Below, piece by piece: positions 52,070 through 61,462 of a stretch of DNA of 64,000 bases. Both the position numbers and the translations under genes were made by a program. A model generated the notes under the pieces. That model saw only the letters and a program-made list of their open reading frames with translations, ran no database searches and was not told the origin of the DNA. How positions within the stretch are numbered: position 1 is the stretch's first letter; every line of letters begins with the position of its first letter. The stretch is from an uncultured Opitutales bacterium (GTDB lineage: Bacteria; Verrucomicrobiota; Verrucomicrobiia; Opitutales; Seribacteraceae): NCBI GenBank assembly GCA_943789375.1, contig CALSTX010000010.1, positions 1 to 64,000 on the forward strand, in the 5' to 3' direction.

Positions 52070-53245
52070 ATGACTAAATTTTTTGCAACCTCTTTACTCT
52101 TTTTCTTCATACATGTTGGTGCCCACCCTGTACCTGACATACCGGTTTCTGGAAAGTTTCAATCCAATGGAAATACCACCATTTCCGTAGAAATTGATAC
52201 CCGTTGCTTTGCCGAAGACCCAGAAAAAGTTCCATTTTTTACTGTTGGAAAATTTAACAAGATCAATACCACAGCGAAAAAAAATTTAATATCAGAAGCC
52301 ACAAACATGATTCAGAAATCACTTGAATTACGGTTTGGTAATCACAAATGGTTTACCCCGGACTTTCAAATGAAGTTTATAAATCGTGAAGGTGGAGAGC
52401 TCAGTGAAGAGCGTCTTGTATTCATTGAGGGCAAATATGATACCCGTTTGAGTTTAGATTCTGATTTCTACCAAATTCGCTCCAAGCAAAGTGCACCCTA
52501 TGATCTCATCTTTACCAATCAAATTGATGGAGAACCCCAGCGTAGGGTCAATGTTCTTTTCCCAGCCGAAGAAAGTTTTCGTTTTGATTTGAGTTTTATA
52601 GAAACGACACAGCCCGATTCATCAGCTGAAATTAACCCGGCACATGCAACTCGGACAGAAGAACAAAAAAAACAAGCAGTGGAAGATGCACAAAGTACAT
52701 TTATATCTTTTGCCAGACAGGGCTTTGTCCATGTCCTTCCTTTGGGTTTGGACCACATTCTTTTTGTAATTGGAATTTTCTTATTATCTCGAAAATGGAA
52801 GCCTATTTTATATCAGGTATCAATCTTTACCCTCGCCCATACCATCACCCTTGGGCTCGCAACCTTAGATCTGATATCCGCACCGTCTCACGTGGTTGAG
52901 CCCATGATTGCAGCGAGTATTGCTGTCGTTGCCCTTGAAAATATTTTCTTTCCCGGCTACCGAAATTCCCGCTTGTTGATCGTCTTTGTTTTTGGCCTTA
53001 TTCATGGCCTTGGGTTTGCCGGAGCTCTTTCCGCCTTCAACCTGCAGCCAACTTCTCTTGCAGTCGGATTACTCGGGTTTAACCTAGGGGTTGAATTTGG
53101 TCAAATCGCGGTGATTGTATTGGCATTCCTAGCCACCTTTTGGATTACTGACAAAGGGCAATACCGAAAGTTTATTATAATTCCAATTTCCTCTTTGATT
53201 GGGGTTGCAGGCATATATTGGACCGTTGAGCGCATTTTTCTTTAA
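52070..53245 (+). CDS. HupE/UreJ family membrane protein
   Basis: 391 residues. A signal peptide and an extracytoplasmic domain (about 20-220) precede a membrane part with the HupE/UreJ_2 signature: GFVHVLPLGLDHILFVIGIF, FTLAHTITLGLATLDLI, VVEPMIAASIAVVALEN and FGLIHGLGFAGALS. Members are linked to nickel, cobalt or copper entry; the conserved His residues (GLDHILF, LAHTIT, IHGLGF) are present. It is the first gene of a plus-strand run with a Cys-pair protein, a Met/His-rich outer-membrane protein and a TonB-dependent receptor, which points to metal uptake. Confidence 0.88.
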   Translation: MTKFFATSLLFFFIHVGAHPVPDIPVSGKFQSNGNTTISVEIDTRCFAEDPEKVPFFTVGKFNKINTTAKKNLISEATNMIQKSLELRFGNHKWFTPDFQMKFINREGGELSEERLVFIEGKYDTRLSLDSDFYQIRSKQSAPYDLIFTNQIDGEPQRRVNVLFPAEESFRFDLSFIETTQPDSSAEINPAHATRTEEQKKQAVEDAQSTFISFARQGFVHVLPLGLDHILFVIGIFLLSRKWKPILYQVSIFTLAHTITLGLATLDLISAPSHVVEPMIAASIAVVALENIFFPGYRNSRLLIVFVFGLIHGLGFAGALSAFNLQPTSLAVGLLGFNLGVEFGQIAVIVLAFLATFWITDKGQYRKFIIIPISSLIGVAGIYWTVERIFL

Positions 53246-53308
53246 TCTCAAAAGAGTGACTTTCATCTTGAATAACTTATCTCGATATGCTGACTAGTGT
53301 ACCTTTTA

Positions 53309-53695
53309 ATGATTAAATTTTTTCACATATTGGGTCTGCTTGTTGCTGTATCTACAAGCCACCTTCCTATTGCTTTATTACATGTGGGTGTATGGGTTAG
53401 TATGTTCGACGAGTTTTATAATGAAACCCAGTCAATTGCTATCTCAACCCAATGGACATTTGACGGAGAACATCGTTGCCAGGGGTGTGAATTAGTAAAT
53501 GGCATTGCATCGGGGGACCAGCAGAATCTACCCCTGCAGGAGTCTTTAACAAAGGATGTTAAGCTTGGCTGTATTGAAACAGACCATTTAGTTTTGATTC
53601 AAGCCAGCTTTTCTAAACGCATCCTATTTGAAAGCCAATCAGGTTGGCCTTTGCGTGAGGGGGTTAAATTGCCTCCTCCTCGTCTCCCAGCCTAA
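53309..53695 (+). CDS. Small secreted CxxC protein associated with metal locus
   Basis: About 128 residues from ATG 53309 (an upstream in-frame GTG at 53297 is also possible). It has a hydrophobic N-terminal signal (HILGLLVAVSTSHLPIALLH) and then WTFDGEHRCQGCELVNGIAS, with a CxxC pair. I recall similar TFDGxHPCxLC-type proteins in verrucomicrobial metal loci, but cannot name a family. It starts 64 nt after the HupE-like gene and precedes the Met/His-rich protein, so a role in metal handling is plausible. Confidence 0.7.
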   Translation: MIKFFHILGLLVAVSTSHLPIALLHVGVWVSMFDEFYNETQSIAISTQWTFDGEHRCQGCELVNGIASGDQQNLPLQESLTKDVKLGCIETDHLVLIQASFSKRILFESQSGWPLREGVKLPPPRLPA

Positions 53696-53830
53696 TTCAT
53701 TTTAGTCACTACTGTTCACCGTCATCTTCATGACCTGGTGATTAGTCTTCCGTGTATGTGAAATACACTAAAAGCCTGTGACCTTTTTTAGGCGACACCG
53801 ATAATATCATTCTCAATTCTACTTAATTTT

Positions 53831-54829
53831 ATGAAAACAACTTTATATACCTTTCTATTCTCTCTTATTCTTTCAGCCCCCTCTTATGCTCACGATGAAG
53901 CCTGGACTGCTTCCCGCCCTGATGGGCATGCCCCTATTTCCGTAATGGGGGATCATATGCACGCCATGGGTGAATGGATGATTTCGTACCGCTTTATGAC
54001 CATGGAAATGGAAAGCTTGATGAAAGGTTCTAGTACTATCTCTAGAGCCCAAGCGGCCCCAGATTATAATATGAGTATGGGAGGAATGATGCTTCCAAAG
54101 AATATGACCATGGATATGCACATGTTTGGGGCGATGCATGCAATTTCTGATAATTGGACATTGATGTGTATGGTAAATTACTTGGAAAATGAAATGACCA
54201 TGCAGAATAATGGATCAATGAAATCAGATGGCATGAGTGACTTAAAAATAGCGGGGTTATATGATCTAGCCCGCTGGGACTCAGGTCGGCGTATCCATCT
54301 CAACATTGGACTGAGTGTGCCCACCGGTTCCATTGATGAAAAGTCGGGCAGCAACACGCTGGGCTACGGCATGCAATTAGGATCCGGCACTTGGGATTTT
54401 TACCCGGCCATTACCTATTTGGCCCAAACAAAAAACTATTCTTATGGGGCCCAACTGGGGGGTATCCTCCGGGCAAGCGACAATGATCAAGGGTATACCT
54501 TAGGGAATCGCCTTGAAGCGGCCCTATGGGGAGCTAGAAAAATTACTGATTCTCTCAGTGCATCTGCTAAGTTTGATTATTCAACTCAGGATGAAGTTGA
54601 TGGTGAAGATTCTAGAATGAATAATAACATGTCTTCTGCATTATCATCTGTAGATCAAGGCCGCGACATCACCACCTTCGGTTTAGGTTTAAATTACTAC
54701 TTCCAAAACAGCGTGCTCCGGGGTCATCGCTTAGCTGCTGAATGGGAAACACCGCTCGATCAGAAAGTAAATGGCGTACAATTAGAACTGGATTCCACAT
54801 GGACATTCGGTTGGCAGTATGCCTGGTAA
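53831..54829 (+). CDS. Met/His-rich outer-membrane beta-barrel protein
   Basis: 332 residues with a signal peptide ending PSYAHDE. The N-terminal mature region is strikingly rich in Met and His (GDHMHAMGEWMISYRFMTME, MSMGGMMLPKNMTMDMHMFG), a composition used for copper(I) binding. The remainder has alternating beta-strand patterns and ends in an aromatic residue (FGWQYAW), as outer-membrane barrels do. It resembles the transporter-like proteins found in copper loci. It is followed by a strong terminator and then a TonB receptor. Copper handling is an inference from composition. Confidence 0.8.
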   Translation: MKTTLYTFLFSLILSAPSYAHDEAWTASRPDGHAPISVMGDHMHAMGEWMISYRFMTMEMESLMKGSSTISRAQAAPDYNMSMGGMMLPKNMTMDMHMFGAMHAISDNWTLMCMVNYLENEMTMQNNGSMKSDGMSDLKIAGLYDLARWDSGRRIHLNIGLSVPTGSIDEKSGSNTLGYGMQLGSGTWDFYPAITYLAQTKNYSYGAQLGGILRASDNDQGYTLGNRLEAALWGARKITDSLSASAKFDYSTQDEVDGEDSRMNNNMSSALSSVDQGRDITTFGLGLNYYFQNSVLRGHRLAAEWETPLDQKVNGVQLELDSTWTFGWQYAW

Positions 54830-54854
54830 ATGATTTCAGGAAGTTCTTTTTCAA

Positions 54855-54888
54855 AGCCTGACTCTTCTACAGAGTCAGGCTTTTTTTG
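54855..54888 (+). terminator. Rho-independent terminator
   Basis: A perfect 10-bp stem AGCCTGACTC/GAGTCAGGCT with a 7-nt loop is followed by seven T, 26 nt after the stop of the Met/His-rich protein gene. It separates the HupE-like run from the TonB receptor gene. Confidence 0.92.
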
Positions 54889-54998
54889 TTTAAGGAATAA
54901 CCGGAAGGTCATCTTTGATTGATTACCCAACCTTTTTCTACTTATTATATTTTCTCTATTACGACTACAGTGTGATCCTAGAAAACTTTCCCAAAATA

Positions 54999-57164
54999 AT
55001 GTGTAGGTCTAAATTTTTTCTTTGTTTATTTGCTTTAAATCTACCTGCTGAAGAAAAAGGTACGGGCAATTATAATACCCTAAGCCCTGTAGTTATCACC
55101 ACCAATGGCGGCTTTAAAGAGTCTGCTTGCACATCGCTTTCTGCTCATCAAATTTTGGATTACGATAAAGCTTTAAAGTTTTCAAGATCTACATCCGAAG
55201 CCCTGACCGGAGTTCCTTCTGTTATGGTCCAAAAAACAGCACTCGGACAATCCTCACCTTACATACGTGGCTTCACGGGTTATCATAACCTTTTATTAGT
55301 CGATGGCATTCGGTTAAATCATGCAGCTATGCGATCCGGTCCGAATCAATACTGGAGTACGGTTGAGACCTATGGAATGGGGAAACTGGAAATCGTTCGT
55401 GGAATCCATGGGGTTACTTATGGGGAGGATGCCATTGGCGGGGTAGTCAATATAATCCCCGAGCCCGCAAACTTCTCTTCCATTGGCTTACACCAAGGAG
55501 GCCAAATTCTAGGACGTATTTCTTCAGCTGAAAACTCATGGTCGGCGGGATTACATTCTTATATCTCCTCTTCAGATTGGGAGGTGAAACTTTCTCACAT
55601 TGCACGCTCGTTTGGAGACCTTGAGGGCGGCAGAAATGTCGGGACGCAATTTCATACTGGCTACGATTCCCATGCTTCAAAAATCCAACTTCATCGCAAA
55701 CTGAATAAGGACGCTCAGCTTATGCTTGGTTTTCAAAATACATTTATGGATAATGTTCCCCGTACACACAAAACCATTCATGGCATAACCTGGGAAGGAC
55801 TGGTTTCTGGCTCTGAACTCTGGCGTAAGTTTGACCAAGGACGAAACCTTTATTACGGAAAACTAAACTGGGAAAACCAAGGTGGACTTATGGATGCCGG
55901 CATTATCTCTATCAGCTTACATCAGCACATTCAGAAAAGAAATCGAATGATGAAGCGAACGCAAGGGGGAGATTATCAATTTTTCAACTTAGACGATTTT
56001 GGAGTTTCTGCTCGATTTGAAACAGAAGGTCCTTGGGGTGGAACCTTCGCATACGGGACTGAATGGCATCGGGAGTCTCTTCAGTCTGGTGGTCATTCTT
56101 TTGACGATAATCAAATCAAACTAGCCAATTTTGCCCAAGGCCCATTGGCCGCTGATGCAGATTATGATCGCTTCGGACTTTACCTCAAACACAACCATGA
56201 AACAAAATTTGGGTGGACTGTTGAATCTGGTGTTAGGTACTCATCAATTCAGGCCGACCTCCGAAGGTACTACCTCAGTAATGACGATGTTACCACACCT
56301 GAAGCACCAAATGTTCAAAAATACCAGAAGTTTATTGGCACTTTACGGGCTAGCACTGAGATCTCCGATAATCTTCTTCTCCTTAGCGGGCTATCGCAAG
56401 GCTTCCGCCCTCCCAGTCTGTATGATTTAACCTCAACAGACGAAACCAGCATAGCTGAAACCCCAAATATTAAGATATCTCCTGAAAAATTTCTACAGGC
56501 TGAAATTGGTCTACGAAGCTTTTCTTCTCCACTCGTTTGGCAGTTTTTTGCCTACCACACATGGATTGATGATATGATCACACGATCGCCTTTCACAGCA
56601 ACCGACGGTAAAACCAAAGCAATAAAATCTAACGGAGATGGTTTTATTCAGGGTTTGGAGATGGAGTTGGAATATGATTGGTCCCCCTCTTGGCAATCCA
56701 ATCTTTCTTTTTCTTGGATGACTGGGGAAGTGGAACAATTACAAGCAGATGCATCGGGCCCAAAGATAAAGCTCGTCGATCACGATAATGATGAATCAAC
56801 GGCCAAAATTTATAAGCGTTTTCAAATTTCAGAACGGGCAACCAGTCGTCTCATGCCAGTGCAGGCACAGTTCATTACCCGATATGCTCCACTCTTATCG
56901 AGTTGGGAAAGTAAACTTTCTATTTTAGCAGTCGGGAAAGCAGATGACTTATCCCTCAAAGATGAGACTGATAAATCTAGAATTCCGACTAAGGGAACAC
57001 CCTCCTTCTTAGTTTGGGGATTGAGTTTGGCGAAAACCCTATCGGAGAGGACCGAGCTTTCTCTTGAAATTGAAAACTTAACAGATGAAGACTATCGGGT
57101 TCATGGGTCAGGGCTCAATGGAGCGGGTAGAAACCTTGTCCTATCGATCTCAAGTTCATTTTAA
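54999..57164 (+). CDS. TonB-dependent receptor
   Basis: About 721 residues from ATG 54999, which gives a short signal peptide (MCRSKFFLCLFALNLPA). The upstream in-frame TTG at 54915 adds a non-family segment. The plug domain includes LTGVPSVMVQKTALGQSSPY, IRGFTGYHNLLLVDGIRLNH and EIVRGIHGVTYGEDAIGGVV. The barrel includes RYSSIQADLRR and LSQGFRPPSLYDLTSTDET and ends with a short C-terminal motif, GRNLVLSISSSF. Substrate is likely a metal or metal complex given the Met/His-rich protein and HupE-like gene upstream (OprC-like idea). It needs TonB/ExbBD energy; ExbBD are at 22-24 kb. Confidence 0.92.
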   Translation: MCRSKFFLCLFALNLPAEEKGTGNYNTLSPVVITTNGGFKESACTSLSAHQILDYDKALKFSRSTSEALTGVPSVMVQKTALGQSSPYIRGFTGYHNLLLVDGIRLNHAAMRSGPNQYWSTVETYGMGKLEIVRGIHGVTYGEDAIGGVVNIIPEPANFSSIGLHQGGQILGRISSAENSWSAGLHSYISSSDWEVKLSHIARSFGDLEGGRNVGTQFHTGYDSHASKIQLHRKLNKDAQLMLGFQNTFMDNVPRTHKTIHGITWEGLVSGSELWRKFDQGRNLYYGKLNWENQGGLMDAGIISISLHQHIQKRNRMMKRTQGGDYQFFNLDDFGVSARFETEGPWGGTFAYGTEWHRESLQSGGHSFDDNQIKLANFAQGPLAADADYDRFGLYLKHNHETKFGWTVESGVRYSSIQADLRRYYLSNDDVTTPEAPNVQKYQKFIGTLRASTEISDNLLLLSGLSQGFRPPSLYDLTSTDETSIAETPNIKISPEKFLQAEIGLRSFSSPLVWQFFAYHTWIDDMITRSPFTATDGKTKAIKSNGDGFIQGLEMELEYDWSPSWQSNLSFSWMTGEVEQLQADASGPKIKLVDHDNDESTAKIYKRFQISERATSRLMPVQAQFITRYAPLLSSWESKLSILAVGKADDLSLKDETDKSRIPTKGTPSFLVWGLSLAKTLSERTELSLEIENLTDEDYRVHGSGLNGAGRNLVLSISSSF

Positions 57165-57255
57165 GACCAAATGTTTAGAAGCTTACGCTTTTAAAATGAA
57201 GCTGTTACAAAAATTTATCTGTAACTTTTGCATGGCAGTTGTAGTACTTAGTTTT

Positions 57256-59409
57256 ATGAAATTGCTCTTCATTATTTTTTTTACCGGACTGTTCTTCACT
57301 ACCGCCTACAGTTCACCGTTGCCAGCAGACTTCATCAATAAAGAAGCCAAAGACATTGATTTGGTACTTGCAGCACTCTTCAAGGCAAAAAATATTTCAA
57401 TACCGAATAAAGTAAGCGATGCTCAATTAGTTCGTAGAATTTATCTCAAGCTAGCAGGCCGCACCCCTTCCTACAGTGAAATAACATCCTACTTGGCAGA
57501 CGGTTCTATGAATAAAAAAGACGTGCTCATCGACAACCTTTCACAATCTACTTCGTATGACAGCCAAATGTTTAATTGGTGGGCAGATTTGCTTAGGCTT
57601 AAAACCCGAATGTCTGGAGGAAACCAAATTGGTGCAGGACAACTTTATGTACATTGGGTAAAAGAACAGATTAGGCAAAATATTCCTTTCGATCAAATGG
57701 CTTTTAATCTTATCACAGCGGAAGGATACCCATGGGAAAACGGTGCCGTTGGGTATTACCTCCGGGATGCCGGGATGCCGCTCGATAATATGTCCAACAC
57801 AACCCAGGTCTTTCTTGGCACACAAATGGTATGTGCCCAATGCCATAATCATCCTTTTGATCGATGGACCCAAATGGATTATTACAAGATGGCATCATAC
57901 ACTTACGGCATTACTTCATCAAGGGGGGGAGAATTGCAAAACAGAATCAAGAAAAACATCAAGGAGCAAACCAAGCATTTAACCATGAAACAGAAAAAGG
58001 AATTGCAGCAATCGAAAGAAGCTGGGGCTCTTAAGCGATCAATTACCGAAATGTTGCGACCCTTGCGATACGGAGCCACCCATAGTAAAAGAAAGTTAAC
58101 CCTCCCACATGATTATCAATACGATGATGCAAAACCAAAATCAATGGTCAGTCCATCCCCAATATTTGGAGAAGCAATCAATTCTTCAGAGGGGGGTTCT
58201 CAAATCCATGCTTACGGAAAATGGCTTTCCTCTCCGGAAAACCCAAGGTTTACCAAAGTAATTGCAAACCGTATTTGGAAAAAGGTTTTCGGGCAAGGCT
58301 TGGTGGAACCCCTGGATGATTGGCGGGATGAAACTGTAGCCCTAATACCTGAACTGCTGGACCATCTGGAAGATTTAATGATTCGCTTGGATTATGATCT
58401 CAAAGAATTTCAACGAGTTCTGTTTCGAGTAAATACCTTTGAAAATTCAGCCCCATCCTATATCTCAAACTCCGAATCCGTATACTACTTTGAAGCTCCC
58501 TTACTCCAAAGAATGTCGGCTGAACAAATTTGGGATTCACTTGTTAACATGTCGATCATTGAGGCAGATGAAAGAAAAGCGAATACCCAACTGGTTGAAC
58601 AAAGGTTGAAGAAATTTGAAGCATACGAAAAAGCCGTTAGCTCCATGAATGGAAGCACATTTATTAATCTGGCCCGGAAAGGTGCGAAAGAAAGCAAAGC
58701 AATAAACGACGAAATGGAAGTCCTGCAAAAACATCTTCAGGAGGCACAAAAAGCGGATGACCGTGAGTTGGTTGCTCAGTTGAGAAAGAAATACTTCAAT
58801 GCCCGTAATCAACAAAGGTCAATTTTTGCTCAACTTATTATGGGCCCGGATTTTGATGCACCCTCCCTCTATCAATATAATAATAAACTTATGAGCAAAG
58901 ATGAAAAGTGGAAGAAATTTGGTTCCCATTTGTACCGAGCATCCGAGCTTCCATCACCCGCACCACCCGGGCACTTCCTACAAGAATTTGGGCAATCCGA
59001 CCGGGAAGTTGTTGATAATTCAAACCGGGACGCCTCCATCCCCCAAGCGCTAAGCTTTCTGAACGGCAAAATTTATGGGGCTCTTTTTAATAAGCACTCT
59101 CCTTTAATGATCAATCTCCAGGCAGCAGAACAACCAGCTGAAAAAGTAAAGTGTCTATTTTTGTCTATTTTAAACAGACTACCCACAGAAAAAGAAATGG
59201 AAATGTGTTTAGACACCCTATCGGCCAAATCAATGGAGGGTATACCTTCACAACCCATCTTTCCGAAAGGCATATCACCAAAACAAAAGAAAAGTATTCA
59301 AAAAGCCTTTGGAAAGAAAAAAAACTATGCCCAATTTGAAGCCAAAAAAGATTTTTTTGCTATCGCATGGTCTCTGATTAACACCCGCCAGTTTTCTTTC
59401 ATTCAATAA
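57256..59409 (+). CDS. Secreted DUF1549/DUF1553 protein (no cytochrome domain)
   Basis: About 717 residues from ATG 57256 (MKLLFIIFFTGLFFTTAYSS, a good signal peptide); 57196 is an alternative start and neither has a clear ribosome site. DUF1549 begins ADFINKEAKDIDLVLAALFK with LVRRIYLKLAGRTPSYSEI and CAQCHNHPFDRWTQMDYYKM, the latter giving a CxxCH haem-like motif. DUF1553 has RFTKVIANRIWKKVFGQGLV. A Lys-rich coiled segment lies at about 490-580. Unlike the 14.6 kb homologue it has no N-terminal cytochrome or jelly-roll part. It is paired with the DUF1501 gene 25 nt downstream. Confidence 0.88.
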   Translation: MKLLFIIFFTGLFFTTAYSSPLPADFINKEAKDIDLVLAALFKAKNISIPNKVSDAQLVRRIYLKLAGRTPSYSEITSYLADGSMNKKDVLIDNLSQSTSYDSQMFNWWADLLRLKTRMSGGNQIGAGQLYVHWVKEQIRQNIPFDQMAFNLITAEGYPWENGAVGYYLRDAGMPLDNMSNTTQVFLGTQMVCAQCHNHPFDRWTQMDYYKMASYTYGITSSRGGELQNRIKKNIKEQTKHLTMKQKKELQQSKEAGALKRSITEMLRPLRYGATHSKRKLTLPHDYQYDDAKPKSMVSPSPIFGEAINSSEGGSQIHAYGKWLSSPENPRFTKVIANRIWKKVFGQGLVEPLDDWRDETVALIPELLDHLEDLMIRLDYDLKEFQRVLFRVNTFENSAPSYISNSESVYYFEAPLLQRMSAEQIWDSLVNMSIIEADERKANTQLVEQRLKKFEAYEKAVSSMNGSTFINLARKGAKESKAINDEMEVLQKHLQEAQKADDRELVAQLRKKYFNARNQQRSIFAQLIMGPDFDAPSLYQYNNKLMSKDEKWKKFGSHLYRASELPSPAPPGHFLQEFGQSDREVVDNSNRDASIPQALSFLNGKIYGALFNKHSPLMINLQAAEQPAEKVKCLFLSILNRLPTEKEMEMCLDTLSAKSMEGIPSQPIFPKGISPKQKKSIQKAFGKKKNYAQFEAKKDFFAIAWSLINTRQFSFIQ

Positions 59410-59434
59410 GAACAGGCACCTAGAAATAAAACCG

Positions 59435-60736
59435 ATGAAAAAACCATTACTTTTTTCGAACGAGCAAAGTCGTCGTCGCTTTGTAAGCTTAGCAGCGAAA
59501 AGCTTCTTGGGCCTTAGCATACTACCATGGGCATCTCCCCTATCCTCACAGGCTGCCGGGCTGGGTTTAAACCGCCCGTTGAATCAGGCGCCTAAAGCCA
59601 AAAATGTAATTTATCTTTATATGTCTGGCGGTATGAGCCACTTAGACACATTGGATCCAAAACCTTCCACCGAAGCAAGTGGCCCAACCACTGCGATTAG
59701 AACTAAAGCCGATGGGGTACAACTAGCCAATAATCTGCCCCTTCTCGCCAACCATACAGATAAGATTGCTTTGATTCGGGGTATGACTTCGACCAAAGGG
59801 GCCCACCAGCAAGGAAATTACTTCATGCATACTAGTTATGCTCAACGAGCCACTATCGTACATCCAAGTATGGGGGCATGGGTGACCAAGCTAGATGGTC
59901 GATTCAACCCAACTTTGCCAGGAGCAGTTGTTGTTGGTGGAGGAAGCCGACATCCGTTATCTGGCTTCCTTCCCACATCCCACCAACCACTTGCAGTAGG
60001 CAATCCAAGTGAAGGTCTCAGAAATTGCGAAAGGCTCTGGGGAATGACCAATGAAAAATTTTCTGATGGCTTATCTTTGTCTCAGAAACTCGACCATAGC
60101 TTCTTGCAAAAGTATAATTTTGATAAAGTAAATGCCTACTCCGATATGTACGATGATGCCGTACAGCTAATGAAGAGTCATGACTTGCAAGCCTTTGACC
60201 TCAAGGAAGAAACTGCATCCACACGCGACGCTTACGGGGAAGATAATTTTGGGCAGGGAGTTTTGCTGGCAAGAAGGCTTGTGGAAAGACAGGTTCGTTT
60301 TGTTGAAGTTCAACTTGGTGGTTGGGATACCCATCAAAACAACTTCACTAGAGTTCAAGAAAGGAGTGCGATCTTGGATCAAGCCCTTTCTGCTCTACTC
60401 GATGACCTGTATAAAAGGGGCTTACTGGAAGAAACCCTGGTTGTCCTCGCCACCGAATTTGGACGAACTCCGAATATAAATGTCAATGAAGGTCGAGATC
60501 ATTATCCCAAAGCTTTCTCATGTATGCTCGCAGGTGGAGGTATTCAAGGGGGACAAGTTTGGGGGGAAACTGATCGTGAGGGCAGAGAAGTAAGTGACCA
60601 AAAAGTTGAGATTCCCGATCTTAATGCAACCATTGCTTACGCACTTGGATTGCCCCTCGATCAGATTGTATATTCTCCAACCAGAAGACCTTTTACTTTA
60701 TCAGATAAAGGCCAGCCACTGGTTAAGCTTATCTGA
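59435..60736 (+). CDS. DUF1501 family protein, Tat-exported
   Basis: 433 residues with a twin-arginine signal (SRRRFVSLAAKSFLGLSILP). Core motifs are KNVIYLYMSGGMSHLDTLDP, ALIRGMTSTKGAHQQGNYFM, and the C-terminal LVVLATEFGRTPNINVNEGR with RDHYPKAFSCMLAGGGIQGG, as in the alkaline-phosphatase superfamily. It pairs with the preceding DUF1549/1553 protein. Its presence directly after a TonB receptor gene suggests the receptor and this pair may be functionally connected. Confidence 0.9.
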   Translation: MKKPLLFSNEQSRRRFVSLAAKSFLGLSILPWASPLSSQAAGLGLNRPLNQAPKAKNVIYLYMSGGMSHLDTLDPKPSTEASGPTTAIRTKADGVQLANNLPLLANHTDKIALIRGMTSTKGAHQQGNYFMHTSYAQRATIVHPSMGAWVTKLDGRFNPTLPGAVVVGGGSRHPLSGFLPTSHQPLAVGNPSEGLRNCERLWGMTNEKFSDGLSLSQKLDHSFLQKYNFDKVNAYSDMYDDAVQLMKSHDLQAFDLKEETASTRDAYGEDNFGQGVLLARRLVERQVRFVEVQLGGWDTHQNNFTRVQERSAILDQALSALLDDLYKRGLLEETLVVLATEFGRTPNINVNEGRDHYPKAFSCMLAGGGIQGGQVWGETDREGREVSDQKVEIPDLNATIAYALGLPLDQIVYSPTRRPFTLSDKGQPLVKLI

Positions 60737-60839
60737 AACTGAAAGAATTACTTTCCAAGTTGGTTAATTTTTTTATCGACCTTGTCATGAGAGTCGATGA
60801 TAATTTTATTTTTTTTAACCCCCCTTACCCACTACCATT

Positions 60840-61442
60840 ATGATGAAGTATTTTGCGTGTATTTTGCTCATGCTTCCTATTGCTATGACCGAAGCCAAAT
60901 CACCTAATCCTGAAGACACGCTTACCATTACCCTGAAAGATGGACCTGTCGTGATTGAACTCTTTTCTGACAAGGCTCCTAAGCATGTTGAACGCATAAA
61001 AAAACTTGCATCGTCCGGCAAGTACGATGGTGTTGCATTTCACCGTGTTATCGAAGGGTTTATGGCCCAAACAGGCGATATTGAATACGGTAACAAAAAA
61101 GATTTTAACGGAGGCCGCGTTGGTACAGGAGGCTCGGATTTGCCTGACTTGAAGGAAGAATTTAATGACACCAAGCATGTAAAGGGTACCTGTTCTATGG
61201 CTCGTGCTGCCAGTCCCAATAGTGCAAACAGTCAATTCTTCATCTGCTTTGAGCCTTCTCCCTTTCTTGATCGTCAATACACAGTTTGGGGGCAAGTAAT
61301 AAAAGGTATGGAATTTGTGGACAAAATTAAATTAGGTTCTTCGGGAAATAATGGTTCTGTTAAAGATCCTGATTTTATGGAGAAAGTTTCGGTTGGAGCT
61401 CCCAAGTCTGAAAAGAAAGCCAAACCTGCGAAGAAGAAGTAA
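60840..61442 (+). CDS. Peptidyl-prolyl cis-trans isomerase, cyclophilin type, periplasmic
   Basis: 200 residues with a signal peptide (MMKYFACILLMLPIAMTEA). Cyclophilin motifs are all visible: VAFHRVIEGFMAQTGD (catalytic Arg in FHRV), SMARAASPNSANSQFFICF and PFLDRQYTVWGQVIKGMEFV. A Lys-rich C-terminal tail (KSEKKAKPAKKK) follows the domain. It assists folding of exported proteins. It is a single gene about 100 nt after the DUF1501 gene, convergent with the DUF3299 lipoprotein. Confidence 0.95.
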   Translation: MMKYFACILLMLPIAMTEAKSPNPEDTLTITLKDGPVVIELFSDKAPKHVERIKKLASSGKYDGVAFHRVIEGFMAQTGDIEYGNKKDFNGGRVGTGGSDLPDLKEEFNDTKHVKGTCSMARAASPNSANSQFFICFEPSPFLDRQYTVWGQVIKGMEFVDKIKLGSSGNNGSVKDPDFMEKVSVGAPKSEKKAKPAKKK

Positions 61443-61462
61443 TTCTTAGCAAATATCGTCTA

